Assembly (NCBI GenBank): GCA_016191085.1
Contig: JACPPJ010000014.1
Coordinates: 1 to 64,000, forward strand
Source of the DNA: Acidobacteriota bacterium
Lineage (GTDB): Bacteria; Acidobacteriota; Terriglobia; 2-12-FULL-54-10
Length of the DNA stretch: 64,000 nt
Reading direction: 5' to 3'
Of the stretch, positions 40,864 to 49,885 are shown in pieces; the stretch's first letter is position 1; each line of letters opens with the position of its first letter. A program made the position numbers and the translations under genes. The notes beneath the pieces are model-generated. The model was not told the DNA's origin. It did no database searches and was given only the letters and a program-made list of their open reading frames with translations.

Positions 40864-43800
40864 ATGAAAGGCGCAGGGACTGTTGACTCCCGTTTCGCGA
40901 GCTTGGTTTTTCTTATTGCTATCGTGATCTCTTATTCGGCTTCGCTGTCGGCGCGTCAATCTGGAATCTCGATTCAAGGAATCGTGCGCGACCGCGCAGG
41001 GGCCGCGGTGGCGGGCGCGAATGTCGTCGTTACAGCGGAGGGTGGCGGCACGCGCCGGACTGTAAGGACGGATGGTCAAGGCCATTTCGAGCTGAGCGGA
41101 TTGGTCTCGGGTAAATACTTTGTGGAGATATCGCGCGCTGGTTTCATTGCACAGACCCACCGCGAGATCGCCGTCGGAGGCGAAACGCTGACTTTAGATT
41201 TCGTGCTCGAGAAAGCTTCCGGGGAGAACCAATCGTCGCGCGTGAGTGAAATGCAGCTAGTCGGGTTGCCACTCAACGGCCGCAGTTACGACCAGCTTGC
41301 AACGTTGCAGGCGGGGGTCGCCGATACATCCGCTCAGGATTCTTCGCGCGGTGTTGGCGGGGGCAGCCTCACAGTCGCCGGAAGCCGTCCCACGTCGAAC
41401 AATTTCCTGCTGGACGGGACCAACATCATGGATTCAGCCAACCTGGTTCCCCGCAGCGCCAGTGGAGTGCAACTTGGCTCGGAAACTGTCCTTCAGGTAC
41501 AGGTATTCAGCGGCGCTTACGGAGCCGAGTACGGCAGAGGCAGCGGCGGCACCTTGAATTCCATTACACGCTCCGGAACGAATAATCTGCATGGAACTTT
41601 GTTTGAGTATTTTCGTAACAGCAAATTGGATGCGCGCAATTTTTTCGATCCAGGTGATCCACCGCCGTTCAAGCGCAACCAGTTCGGCTTCATTCTGACG
41701 GGCCCCGTCCGAAAGGACCGCACATTCTTTTTGGGCGCGGTGGAGCTCATGCGCGACCGCCTGACATCAACAGAGACTACGTTCCTGCCCGACGCCAACG
41801 CGCACAACGGCATCATTACAGATGCTGATGGTGATGTTCGCGTGATCGGCGTCGACCCGCGTGTAAGGCCTTACCTGAACTTAATGCCAATTCCAAATCA
41901 AGGCTCCATCGGCTCCGGCTTCGGACGAAACACGGCCGCGGTTTTCTTGCCCACCAACGACTATTATTTTGCCATTCGTGTAGATCATAAGCTTACCGAC
42001 CATGATAGTTTTTTCGCCCGCTACACATTTGACGACGCGACGAGTATCACTCCCGAGAATTTATACCTGTTCCGTTCAATTACCAATACGCGCCAGCAGT
42101 ACGTGACCCTCGTCGCGAGCCATATCTTCAATCTGCATACAATCAATTCCATTCGGCTGGGATATACCAGGCCTGTGGAACTGGTGGATTCGCTCGAATT
42201 CATCCCCCAGAAGTTGTATTTTGTACCCGGCGCTGCTCATTTTGGCCAGATCAACATTCCGGGCATGACCCCGTTTGGGCCGGAATACACGAACCCCGAT
42301 GGCAAGAAGCACAACAGTTTCCAATTCGCCGACGATTTAGTGCTGCAGCGCGGATCGCACACGCTGAAGATAGGCGGAGAACTGCATCGTTACCGTTGGG
42401 ACATTTTTAACAGCAACAGCAAGGGTGGCGTGTGGTCGTTCAACAGTCTGGAAAGTTTTCTACAAGGCGGCCCGGAGAGCACGGAGTTAATCGTCGCACT
42501 ACCGGGATCGGACAATCACAAGGGATGGCGCCAGCTCTTGGGCGGAGTTTACGTTCAAGACGGATACAGGGTCAACCGCAAACTCCGCCTCGATCTCGGC
42601 TTGCGGTACGAGGCTGCCTCAATCATCCAGGAAAAGGATGGCCTCATCTGGTTTTTGCCTGATTGGGAGCACGATACGGCTATGCAGCATGGACCCATGC
42701 TGAAGAGGAATCCCAGCTTGCTGAACTTCTCACCGCGAATAGGTCTCAGCTGGTCGCCTGGGGATTCTTTGAAAAATATGCTGGTTAGTGGCGGCTTTGG
42801 CATCTATTACGATCCCATGCTGGAGCACATGGTGGACACACAGAAGAACTCCGCTCCCTATAACCAGCGCTTCATCATGCCCAACTTCGACGCATCGAAC
42901 GTGTTCCCGGACGCCGTTGCCGCCACCGCCCTGGCGCCAGCCGGTAGTCAGGCCGCCGGTGTTGCTGTTCTGGATTACAACCACATGGCAAGCCCCGCGG
43001 TACTGCGTTACAACATCGGCGTGCAGCAGACCCAGAGGGAATGGAGCCTGCGTGTCTACTACGTCGGCGCGCGCGGGAATCACCTGTTTCGGGGCTACGA
43101 AGCGAATCTGTATCCATACCCGACTGAGATGCCTGGCGGCGCGCTCTATTTTCCTCCTGATTCCGGACCGCACAATCCTGCGTTTGGGTCCATCACGGTT
43201 ACTGGGGCAGACGCCCAGTCTTTTTACAACGCACTGCAAATCACGGCCAACATGAACCCTAAGAGCGGATTTTCCGCGCAGGGGAACTATACCTTCAGCA
43301 AATCCGTAGATGACGCCTCCATCCCTAACGGCACGACCAGCACCGTTATCACCCGCGAATACCCGCTCAGGCGCACCAGTGATCGAGGATTGTCCGAGTT
43401 CGACATCCGGCATAGATTGTCTGCGAACTACTTTTATACATTGCCCTTCGGTCCCAGCCAGCGCTGGGCCAAGGCCGGAGCATTGGCGCAGATCTTCGGC
43501 GGATTCCGCCTGGGCAGTGTGATCTCGTATCGAACGGGCACGCCCTTTCATGCGCTGATCAACGTCCGTAGCCCGAGGTACTTATTTACGGCTAACCGTC
43601 CAAATCTCAATCCAAACAGTAAGCAACGCACCAGCGGCACCAGCGCAGGCTGCGCGGGCGCGAAGCCAGGCGAAACTTTGGGAGGACCGGACCGATTCTT
43701 TGATCCCTGCGTGTACAGCGTTCCCGTTGCCGGTTATCTAGGGAATGTCGGAAGGAACACGCTCATCGGACCGAGTGTATTCACGATGGACCTCTCGCTA

Positions 43801-44013
43801 CAGAAACACATGGTGCTCGGCGGCGAAAGGCGCTTGGAGTTTCGCGCTGAGTTCTTCAATCTACCCAACCATCCGAATTTCGCGCTGCCACTTAAGGGAT
43901 CGAGCATCGTATTCTCCGGCGCATCAGGACGGCCTAATCCCACCACCGGACAGCTTGTCCGTACGATCACTACGTCGCGCCAGATTCAATTTGCGTTGCG
44001 ATTCTCTTTTTGA
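40864..44013 (+). CDS. TonB-dependent receptor with N-terminal CarboxypepD_reg domain (Oar-like)
   Basis: A 1049-residue outer-membrane protein. A signal peptide covers about residues 8-35. Residues 38-120 form a carboxypeptidase-regulatory-like beta domain (GIVRDRAGAAVAGANVVV). The plug (about 135-245) has LPLNGRSYDQLATLQAGV and VFSGAYGAEYGRGSGG. The rest is a beta barrel ending in aromatic Phe (QIQFALRFSF), as needed for insertion. This architecture is greatly expanded in Acidobacteriota and is linked to uptake of oligomeric substrates. A secreted hydrolase gene follows 28 bases later, suggesting a shared substrate. Confidence 0.93.
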   Translation: MKGAGTVDSRFASLVFLIAIVISYSASLSARQSGISIQGIVRDRAGAAVAGANVVVTAEGGGTRRTVRTDGQGHFELSGLVSGKYFVEISRAGFIAQTHREIAVGGETLTLDFVLEKASGENQSSRVSEMQLVGLPLNGRSYDQLATLQAGVADTSAQDSSRGVGGGSLTVAGSRPTSNNFLLDGTNIMDSANLVPRSASGVQLGSETVLQVQVFSGAYGAEYGRGSGGTLNSITRSGTNNLHGTLFEYFRNSKLDARNFFDPGDPPPFKRNQFGFILTGPVRKDRTFFLGAVELMRDRLTSTETTFLPDANAHNGIITDADGDVRVIGVDPRVRPYLNLMPIPNQGSIGSGFGRNTAAVFLPTNDYYFAIRVDHKLTDHDSFFARYTFDDATSITPENLYLFRSITNTRQQYVTLVASHIFNLHTINSIRLGYTRPVELVDSLEFIPQKLYFVPGAAHFGQINIPGMTPFGPEYTNPDGKKHNSFQFADDLVLQRGSHTLKIGGELHRYRWDIFNSNSKGGVWSFNSLESFLQGGPESTELIVALPGSDNHKGWRQLLGGVYVQDGYRVNRKLRLDLGLRYEAASIIQEKDGLIWFLPDWEHDTAMQHGPMLKRNPSLLNFSPRIGLSWSPGDSLKNMLVSGGFGIYYDPMLEHMVDTQKNSAPYNQRFIMPNFDASNVFPDAVAATALAPAGSQAAGVAVLDYNHMASPAVLRYNIGVQQTQREWSLRVYYVGARGNHLFRGYEANLYPYPTEMPGGALYFPPDSGPHNPAFGSITVTGADAQSFYNALQITANMNPKSGFSAQGNYTFSKSVDDASIPNGTTSTVITREYPLRRTSDRGLSEFDIRHRLSANYFYTLPFGPSQRWAKAGALAQIFGGFRLGSVISYRTGTPFHALINVRSPRYLFTANRPNLNPNSKQRTSGTSAGCAGAKPGETLGGPDRFFDPCVYSVPVAGYLGNVGRNTLIGPSVFTMDLSLQKHMVLGGERRLEFRAEFFNLPNHPNFALPLKGSSIVFSGASGRPNPTTGQLVRTITTSRQIQFALRFSF

Positions 44014-44041
44014 TACCTGACGGCGCATTTGGGGAGGACTT

Positions 44042-45364
44042 ATGCGATTCGCATTGTTGACAGCGATGGCTGCCGTTCTCATTGCCGCGGCGATACCGCG
44101 CATGTTTGCACAAGGCAATCCTTTATACGTGCCGCTCCCGGGAGGCATTAACGCGGCGCTGTACAGGCCGGATACCAATCCCAACCCGGCTGTAGGAGTG
44201 CTGACGGTGCATCGCACTTCTAATAAACTGGCAAGTCTCGAATGCACGGAGTTGTCGAAGCGGGGCTTCGCGGTTCTTTGTCTCAACACCCGGTTCGAGA
44301 ACAACGAATCCCTCGTGGACTGGGAAAAGCTGCCGCTTGATGTCAAACAAGGAATGGATTACCTGAAGAACAAGCAGAAGGTTTCTAGGATTGTTCTATT
44401 TGGGCACAGCGGCGGAGGCGCAACCATCAGCTTTTATCAAGCCGTCGCAGAAAATGGTCCTTCCTTTTGCAACGTCCCCAGCAAACTGGTGCAGTGCGAC
44501 AACAGTGTGGCTGGGTTGCCTCCCGCAGACGGAATCATTCTGGTGGACGCTCACCCGGCCATCGCGGTGAATGCGCTGCGAGCCATGAACCCAGCCGTGT
44601 TCGACAAACACCGTCCTGACCTGGTGAAAAGCGATCTCGACCCGTTCAACGTTGCCAACGGTTACAACCCGAACGGCGCGTCACATTATTCCGAAGAGTT
44701 CAGGAAGCGGTTCACCGAGGCACAGGCCAAGCGGATGAGCGCATGGATCGACCGCGCACTGTTCATCCGCGATCTGATGCGTCAGGGCAAGTGGATTTAT
44801 CCCGACAACGACGCGATCATTATTCCGCGCGCCGCCGACAAAGCCACAAACATCTTTGCCATGGATCCCAGCATCCTTTGCTGCACCACGAGGCCGCAGA
44901 AATTACTGAAGAACGACGGCACCATCGTGACACAGATCGTGAAGAGCGTGCGCCCTCCGGACACCAGCCGCGCCAAGCTTAACGGCAGCTATGACACCGG
45001 CGCGCGGCTCCTCACCGTAACGTCGTTCCTGAGCGCGAACGCCATCCGCGCGACCGATTCCCTCGACTACAACAAGATCGACTGGTGCTCCACCAACAAT
45101 TCCGTGCCTTGCGCGCTCAAGAACATCAAGGCTCCGCTGCTGATCACCGCAATGGGTGCTCATTATTTCGTGACAGACAGCGAGTTCTTTTTCGATACAG
45201 CCAAGAGCACAGACAAAGACTTCATCACTATCGAGGGCGCTGTACACGGCTTCACCCCGTGCAACGAGTGCCAGGGCGGACCCTACAACAACTCCGCAAG
45301 GAATTTCTTCGATTATGTCGCAAAGTGGATCAACACGCGCTTCGGCGCGCGAGTTGAGAACTAA
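44042..45364 (+). CDS. Secreted alpha/beta hydrolase
   Basis: A 440-residue exported hydrolase. The signal peptide ends MFAQG (about residue 24). It has VGVLTVHRTSNKL near the oxyanion region, the nucleophile elbow LFGHSGGGATISFY (Ser about 122), and likely Asp and His acids in ITAMGAHYFVTDSEFF and GAVHGFTPCNECQGG. Several Cys residues suggest disulphides. GGAGG lies before the ATG. It lies directly downstream of the TonB-dependent receptor, so it may cleave an ester in the imported or surface-bound substrate; that is inference. Confidence 0.85.
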   Translation: MRFALLTAMAAVLIAAAIPRMFAQGNPLYVPLPGGINAALYRPDTNPNPAVGVLTVHRTSNKLASLECTELSKRGFAVLCLNTRFENNESLVDWEKLPLDVKQGMDYLKNKQKVSRIVLFGHSGGGATISFYQAVAENGPSFCNVPSKLVQCDNSVAGLPPADGIILVDAHPAIAVNALRAMNPAVFDKHRPDLVKSDLDPFNVANGYNPNGASHYSEEFRKRFTEAQAKRMSAWIDRALFIRDLMRQGKWIYPDNDAIIIPRAADKATNIFAMDPSILCCTTRPQKLLKNDGTIVTQIVKSVRPPDTSRAKLNGSYDTGARLLTVTSFLSANAIRATDSLDYNKIDWCSTNNSVPCALKNIKAPLLITAMGAHYFVTDSEFFFDTAKSTDKDFITIEGAVHGFTPCNECQGGPYNNSARNFFDYVAKWINTRFGARVEN

Positions 45365-45439
45365 TGGGTGTCCTGGTGCTCGAACCAGATATTGAAAGAT
45401 GGTATGTAATAACGTGCTAGACATTAGGAGGAGAGCACT

Positions 45440-46228
45440 ATGGACGTTTTAGAGAAGTTCAAGTCCACACAGAGGGAAATCTGGCGGGATTTCGCACCTC
45501 TCGAAGTATTCACCACCTATACCGCATTCCCATTGGTGAAACACGCACGCATTCGCGCCGAGCATAGGGTGTTGGATGTGGCGTGTGGAACAGGCGTGGT
45601 GGCGGTCACGGCCGCGCGGCTGGGCGCCCGCGTCACAGGCCTAGATCTTACGCCCGAACTGCTGGAGCGTGCTCGAGAAAACGCGCGGATTGCGGCCGTC
45701 GAAATCGAATGGCATGAGGGTGATGTCGAGAATCTCCCCTTTTCGGCGGAGAGCTTTGATGTGGTGGTGAGCCAGTTCGGCCACATCTTCGCTCCGCGAC
45801 CACAGATAGCCGTCGCAGAGATGCTGCGGGTGCTGAAGCCCGGCGGCACACTCGCTTTTTCAACTTGGCCCCCGGAACTGTTCATGGGCGGCATGTTCCA
45901 GCTAGTGGCGCGTTTCCTGCCGGCGCCCCCGCCGGGCGTATCGCCTCCCTGGCAATGGGGAGACCCCAATGCGATCCGGGAGCGGCTCGGCGCGGCGGTG
46001 AAGGACCTGGTGTTTGACCGGGACCGGCTGCTCTCGCCCGCGATGAGCCCCCAGCACCATCGCGAGCAAGCTGAGCGAACCATACCGCCGGTTATGAAAA
46101 TCATCCAATCGGCAGATCCTTCAACTCTAGCAGTGTTCCGCCGTGACTACGAGGAACTCGCCGCCAGATATCTCAACGAAAACGCGGTGCGACAGGATTT
46201 CCTGATGACACGCGCAACCAAGCTCTGA
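45440..46228 (+). CDS. SAM-dependent class I methyltransferase
   Basis: A 262-residue Rossmann-fold methyltransferase. Motif I is LDVACGTGVVAVTAARLGA (about residues 48-66), then LDLTPELLERARENA, DVENLPFSAESFDVVVSQFG and LRVLKPGGTLAFSTW. It resembles UbiE/COQ5-like small-molecule methyltransferases. It has AGGAGGAGAG before the ATG. It follows the hydrolase gene by 75 bases with no shared function evident, so the substrate is unknown. Confidence 0.9.
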   Translation: MDVLEKFKSTQREIWRDFAPLEVFTTYTAFPLVKHARIRAEHRVLDVACGTGVVAVTAARLGARVTGLDLTPELLERARENARIAAVEIEWHEGDVENLPFSAESFDVVVSQFGHIFAPRPQIAVAEMLRVLKPGGTLAFSTWPPELFMGGMFQLVARFLPAPPPGVSPPWQWGDPNAIRERLGAAVKDLVFDRDRLLSPAMSPQHHREQAERTIPPVMKIIQSADPSTLAVFRRDYEELAARYLNENAVRQDFLMTRATKL

Positions 46229-46233
46229 CGGAT

Positions 46234-46416
46234 TCAAGATTGCTTCGTCATCTCATCGAGGAATTTTGCCCCGCGAAGGAAACTTTCCCCGGAGACCTCC
46301 ATTGATTGCCTGCCTCTGACATCCACGAGAACCCAATATTTCCGGGCTTCCCGCGTTAGGTACCTACCTTGCTCTGAGCTGCAGCGGAATTCGATTTGGT
46401 TCGTTCTGCTCCGAGT
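46234..46416 (-). pseudogene. Possible coding remnant, 60 codons, no start
   Basis: On the minus strand an open frame of 60 codons reads like protein (NQIEFRCSSEQGRYLTREAR, then KYWVLVDVRGRQSMEVSGES, then FLDEMTKQS) and ends in TGA at 46234. No good start codon precedes it; a TGA lies directly upstream. It may be the end of a lost gene or a short gene using a rare start. The rest of 46229-46660 shows no gene; GTTCAGCC...GGCTGAAC near 46423-46446 can form a hairpin. Confidence 0.25.
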
Positions 46417-46660
46417 TCAGCCGATCGGCGGCTGAACCTGCATCAGCGTGATTCGGGACGCGCGCCCTTGTAGGTCTGTTCACTCCAGTTCGAAATTCCA
46501 GTGATCCAGTTCCTACCCAACCAGGAGATCGTGAGCAATGCATCACCCGACGTGAACTGTGATGCCGCGGAGCGGCACAAAAAGGGAGCGCCTGGCTGCA
46601 CACCCCACGACATTCAACAACAACGCGAACTTTAATACACTTCATGGAGGAAATGTAAAG

Positions 46661-47374
46661 ATGAAAAACTGCAGGTTTCTCGCTTCTCTGTTTGGACTAG
46701 TTCTGTTCGCAGGCACGGCTCTCGCCGGTAACGGCGCTCCGAGCGGCTCTCACTACAACCTCAACATCATCGGCGTGCCGAAGGACAAGACCGCCGCAAT
46801 GACGAGCTCCAACATGCATGTAATTTTCGTCCCGTTGTGGGGAAACGCGAAGATTAACCTGTGCGATTCCGATGCCTGTGCGGACGGCGGTTTTCAAGTC
46901 CTTGACGGAAATGGCACGGATGGCAATGGGGCATTGTTCGCCCTTCCCAGCCCCGATCCTGATGGAAACGGCACAACCGACTACTCTGTTTTCGCGCGTG
47001 CCTTAGGACAGCCGAACAACAGCGCCGATATGACCACGTGCGCGACAGGGGCAGGCGACGATGGCGTCTTCGGTACTGCCGACGACGAACTCGTTTGTTC
47101 CGAGATCACCCTGACGCTGGACAGCACCACCCGGCCGAGCAAGTTCCAGAATGTCAGCAAATATCTGCTGTATGTCTACGCTGACGTAGACGGCGATGGC
47201 ATTCTCGACCGCGTGCCTCTGTTTGGAGATTCGTTGCAGGACTTCTACTGGAACTATGACAATAACGGATTGAAGCTGGCTCAACTGCGCTTCTATCCCT
47301 GCTCCAGCACTATTCCGTCCGCGACCGATCCGACCGGCGTCACAACCGACAACTGCGGCCGCACCGGCAATTAG
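46661..47374 (+). CDS. Secreted protein with acidic Asp/Gly-rich segments
   Basis: A 237-residue exported protein. The signal peptide (about residues 1-22) ends TALAGNG. The mature part has Asp/Gly-rich stretches (DGNGTDGNGALF, DPDGNGTTDY, DVDGDGILDR), the last close to a calcium-binding dockerin/EF-hand-like D-x-D-x-D-G pattern, and six or more Cys residues. GGAGG at 46646 fixes the start; the longer frame is spurious. It is followed by a terminator hairpin. No known family. Confidence 0.78.
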   Translation: MKNCRFLASLFGLVLFAGTALAGNGAPSGSHYNLNIIGVPKDKTAAMTSSNMHVIFVPLWGNAKINLCDSDACADGGFQVLDGNGTDGNGALFALPSPDPDGNGTTDYSVFARALGQPNNSADMTTCATGAGDDGVFGTADDELVCSEITLTLDSTTRPSKFQNVSKYLLYVYADVDGDGILDRVPLFGDSLQDFYWNYDNNGLKLAQLRFYPCSSTIPSATDPTGVTTDNCGRTGN

Positions 47375-47404
47375 TTCGTGTCCCGTTGCACTACTAACAT
47401 TGAA

Positions 47405-47437
47405 GGCCGCGGTACTGAGGCCGCGGCCGTTTCTTTC
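47405..47437 (+). terminator. Intrinsic terminator
   Basis: GGCCGCGG (47405-47412) pairs with CCGCGGCC (47421-47428) across an 8-base loop and is followed by GTTTCTTTC. It ends the upstream secreted protein gene and lies just before the DUF1573 gene. Confidence 0.7.
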
Positions 47438-47456
47438 AACTCTTGAAGTAGGAAGC

Positions 47457-48461
47457 ATGCTACGAAAAGTTTTGTCCATCGTAATCTTGTTAGCAGGTTC
47501 GCGGTTAGCGGCTCAGGATGGGCCACAACTAACAATCGCCGGGGCTGACTTCGGCTTTCCAAAGACTCCGGCAGGCGAAGTAATTGAGCATGAATACTTC
47601 ATCATTAATGGAGGAAGCAAGCCTTTCCGGCTGCTGAAAGCCAACATGACTCCTCCGCTCCGCGCCGTCGCGATGCCCGCCGTTATACCACCCAATACGC
47701 CCGTGGCGGTTCGTTTCCGGCTGGATACGTCCCGAGTAGCGGGCCAGTTTGACGGCAACATCCTCCTGATTACCGACGATCCGGATCGCCCCCAAATTAA
47801 TCTGACCTTTCAGGGGGAAGTCGTTCCGCTAATTGAGTTCGATCCTTTACCGGCGTTTTTCGTCTCGGCGCAGCACGGCGAGTCAAAGACTGCTTCGATT
47901 GAGATTATCAATCACCAGCCAATCCCGCTGAAAATTCGTAAAATGGAGAGCGACAGCAGCCGATTTGTAGCCAGCCTCGAAACAATCGATCCTGGGAAAC
48001 GATATCGACTCAAACTGACGACACTCGCAAATGCTCCCGTGGGAAGAGTCAGTGAAACGATCAGGCTCGCCACTTCCGACCCGGCGAAACCGCTGTTGGA
48101 AATTCCGGCCAACATACTAGTCAGAGAGCGTATATACACGTTCCCCGACTTCCTGGATTTCGGCGCGCTACAACCGGAAAGGCTCGAAGGCAATCTGGAA
48201 CAGCTCAGTCAAACCGCGCAGACTTTGATGGTTTATCAGGCAGGTGGGAAGGACTTCCGCATTTCAGTCCAATCAGATCTCCCGTTTCTATATCTGTATC
48301 CTGTCCGGTCCAAGCTCGGGGAACGCTACCAGATAGAAATTGCAGTCATACCGGAGAAAATGAAGGCTGGCGAATTCAGTGGCTCCATTATCATTACCAC
48401 GAATGACAAGGAGTTCCCGAAACTAGTCGTTCCCGTGAAGGCAATTGTAGAGGGGAGCTGA
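47457..48461 (+). CDS. Secreted DUF1573/ASH-like protein
   Basis: A 334-residue exported protein. The signal peptide (about residues 1-19) ends RLAAQDG. Several Ig-like (ASPM-SPD-2-Hydin/DUF1573-like) repeats follow, e.g. DFGFPKTPAGEVIEHEYFII, and later IEIINHQPIPLKIRKMESDS and GSIIITTNDKEFPKLVVPV. The repeated TTND.. or TDDPDRP turns are a mark of DUF1573. The start ATG at 47457 follows AGGAAG. These proteins are exported but of unknown role. Confidence 0.82.
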   Translation: MLRKVLSIVILLAGSRLAAQDGPQLTIAGADFGFPKTPAGEVIEHEYFIINGGSKPFRLLKANMTPPLRAVAMPAVIPPNTPVAVRFRLDTSRVAGQFDGNILLITDDPDRPQINLTFQGEVVPLIEFDPLPAFFVSAQHGESKTASIEIINHQPIPLKIRKMESDSSRFVASLETIDPGKRYRLKLTTLANAPVGRVSETIRLATSDPAKPLLEIPANILVRERIYTFPDFLDFGALQPERLEGNLEQLSQTAQTLMVYQAGGKDFRISVQSDLPFLYLYPVRSKLGERYQIEIAVIPEKMKAGEFSGSIIITTNDKEFPKLVVPVKAIVEGS

Positions 48462-48526
48462 ATTCATGAGCAGTTCTTTCATTCTTTCCATCATTTTGCT
48501 TACTGTTTGGTTGCGAGGTCATACGT

Positions 48527-48727
48527 ATGTGGTTTTTCGGGTGTTCACATAGAAAAACTGGGTTGCCGATAACGGTACCGTCAGGCGACGCTGATGCAAC
48601 TGAGGATACTTACGTCGTCTGCCTGGATTGCGGGCAGCAACTTGCCTATAGCTGGGAAGAGATGAAGATTGTGAAGCGGCGGCCACAGAAAACCTCGCGG
48701 CGCGACCAGCAACCATCTACGGGTTGA
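48527..48727 (+). CDS. Small zinc-ribbon-like protein
   Basis: A 66-residue protein. A CxH-like pair near the start (FGCSHRKTG) and a CxxC (VVCLDCGQQLAYSWEEMKIV) could form a single zinc site. The C-terminal third is basic (KRRPQKTSRRDQQ). Similar short proteins with H..K..P...D..Y..CLDCG occur widely in Acidobacteriota, from memory. GAGGTCATACGT lies before the ATG. Confidence 0.65.
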   Translation: MWFFGCSHRKTGLPITVPSGDADATEDTYVVCLDCGQQLAYSWEEMKIVKRRPQKTSRRDQQPSTG

Positions 48728-48753
48728 AGGCGCTTTTAGCCTGCTGCGCGCGC

Positions 48754-49884
48754 TCAGCGTGCGAGGCTTCTGCGGAACCACAACAGCGAAAACGTGAACA
48801 CGGCGCCGCCGAGCACCACGATGCCGATGATGTCCCAGGCGACGAGCGACAGCCCATTGCCCTTGAGAATCACGCCGTACCCAAAATCAATGAAGAAGCG
48901 CATCGGGGAGATGACGCTCAGCTTGCGCAGCCACGGGTTCATCGCTTCGGGCGGATTCCACGCGCCGGAAAGAAAAATCATCGGCTGCAATACCAGCAGC
49001 ATGATCATCATTGCCTGCGCCAGGTTCTTCGCGACGACAGCGATAGCGATTCCCAGGCTCGACATGGCAAATACGTACAGTGCAGCCACGCTATAGAACA
49101 GCAGCAGGCTACCCCGAATCGGTACGTGGAAGGCAGGTCTCAGGATCAGCAGAAAACTCAAGCCGGAGAGCGCCAGTGTTGTGATGAGAGTTGGAATGAT
49201 CTTGGCTAGAAAGATTTCAAACGCGTGAGCTGGACTCACCAGCAGTTGATCGAGCGTGTCGTTTTCCTTTTCTCGTACCAAACCTGCGGACGTCAGCAGC
49301 AGCGAAACCATCGCGAGCATGTTCATCAATTCCAACACACTGCTGAACCACGCGCTGGACATATTCGGGTTGAACCTGACTCGCAGCCGTTCTTCCACGA
49401 TCGGCGCCGATCCGCTGCGCATCGAGAACCCGCCACGCTCCTCGAGCACCGTGACGGAATATTGCGCCGAGATTTGGGCCACGTATGCGACTGCTACGGT
49501 CGCGAGCAAAGACAGCGCGCCGTCCGTGATCACTTGTATCTGAGCCTGACCGCGCCCGTGCACGCGGCGCTGGAAGTCCGGAGGAATCACCACCACGATC
49601 GCAGCCTTCCCCGCGTCCATCCACTCTGCGATCTGCTCGTCGCGATCGAAGTATCCCACCATCTTGAAATACGGGGGCTGCAGATGACTCAAGAATTCGC
49701 GGCTCGCCGGGCTGCGGCTGAAGTCCAGCACCGCTGTGGGAACATTGATCACGTCCATGGCATTGCTGTGTCCGGCAGTGTAAATCGCAACTGTGAAGGC
49801 CCAGATCAGGATGGCCACGAGGATGCGATCCCTCAGTATCTGCGCGAACTCTTTGCGGACTAATCCGAATAATCGCCGCAGCAT
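48754..49884 (-). CDS. ABC-2 type transporter permease (YhhJ-like)
   Basis: A 376-residue membrane protein with a TM segment near residues 22-42, a large periplasmic loop (VAILIWAFTVAIYTAG, then NVPTAVLDFSRSPASREFL) and five C-terminal TM helices (LALSGLSFLLILRPAF, and MIMLLVLQPMIFLSGAWNPP). It matches ABC-2 permeases that pair with an HlyD protein and dual ATPase in exporters such as YhiI-YhhJ-RbbA. It starts one base after the preceding permease stop, so it is the last gene of the operon. Confidence 0.9.
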   Translation of the reverse strand: MLRRLFGLVRKEFAQILRDRILVAILIWAFTVAIYTAGHSNAMDVINVPTAVLDFSRSPASREFLSHLQPPYFKMVGYFDRDEQIAEWMDAGKAAIVVVIPPDFQRRVHGRGQAQIQVITDGALSLLATVAVAYVAQISAQYSVTVLEERGGFSMRSGSAPIVEERLRVRFNPNMSSAWFSSVLELMNMLAMVSLLLTSAGLVREKENDTLDQLLVSPAHAFEIFLAKIIPTLITTLALSGLSFLLILRPAFHVPIRGSLLLFYSVAALYVFAMSSLGIAIAVVAKNLAQAMMIMLLVLQPMIFLSGAWNPPEAMNPWLRKLSVISPMRFFIDFGYGVILKGNGLSLVAWDIIGIVVLGGAVFTFSLLWFRRSLAR

Positions 49885-49885
49885 C

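Noticed and set aside
48466..48549. A 27-residue hydrophobic open frame before the small zinc-ribbon protein gene
   Set aside because: It overlaps the start of the next gene in another frame and has no clear ribosome site; probably chance.
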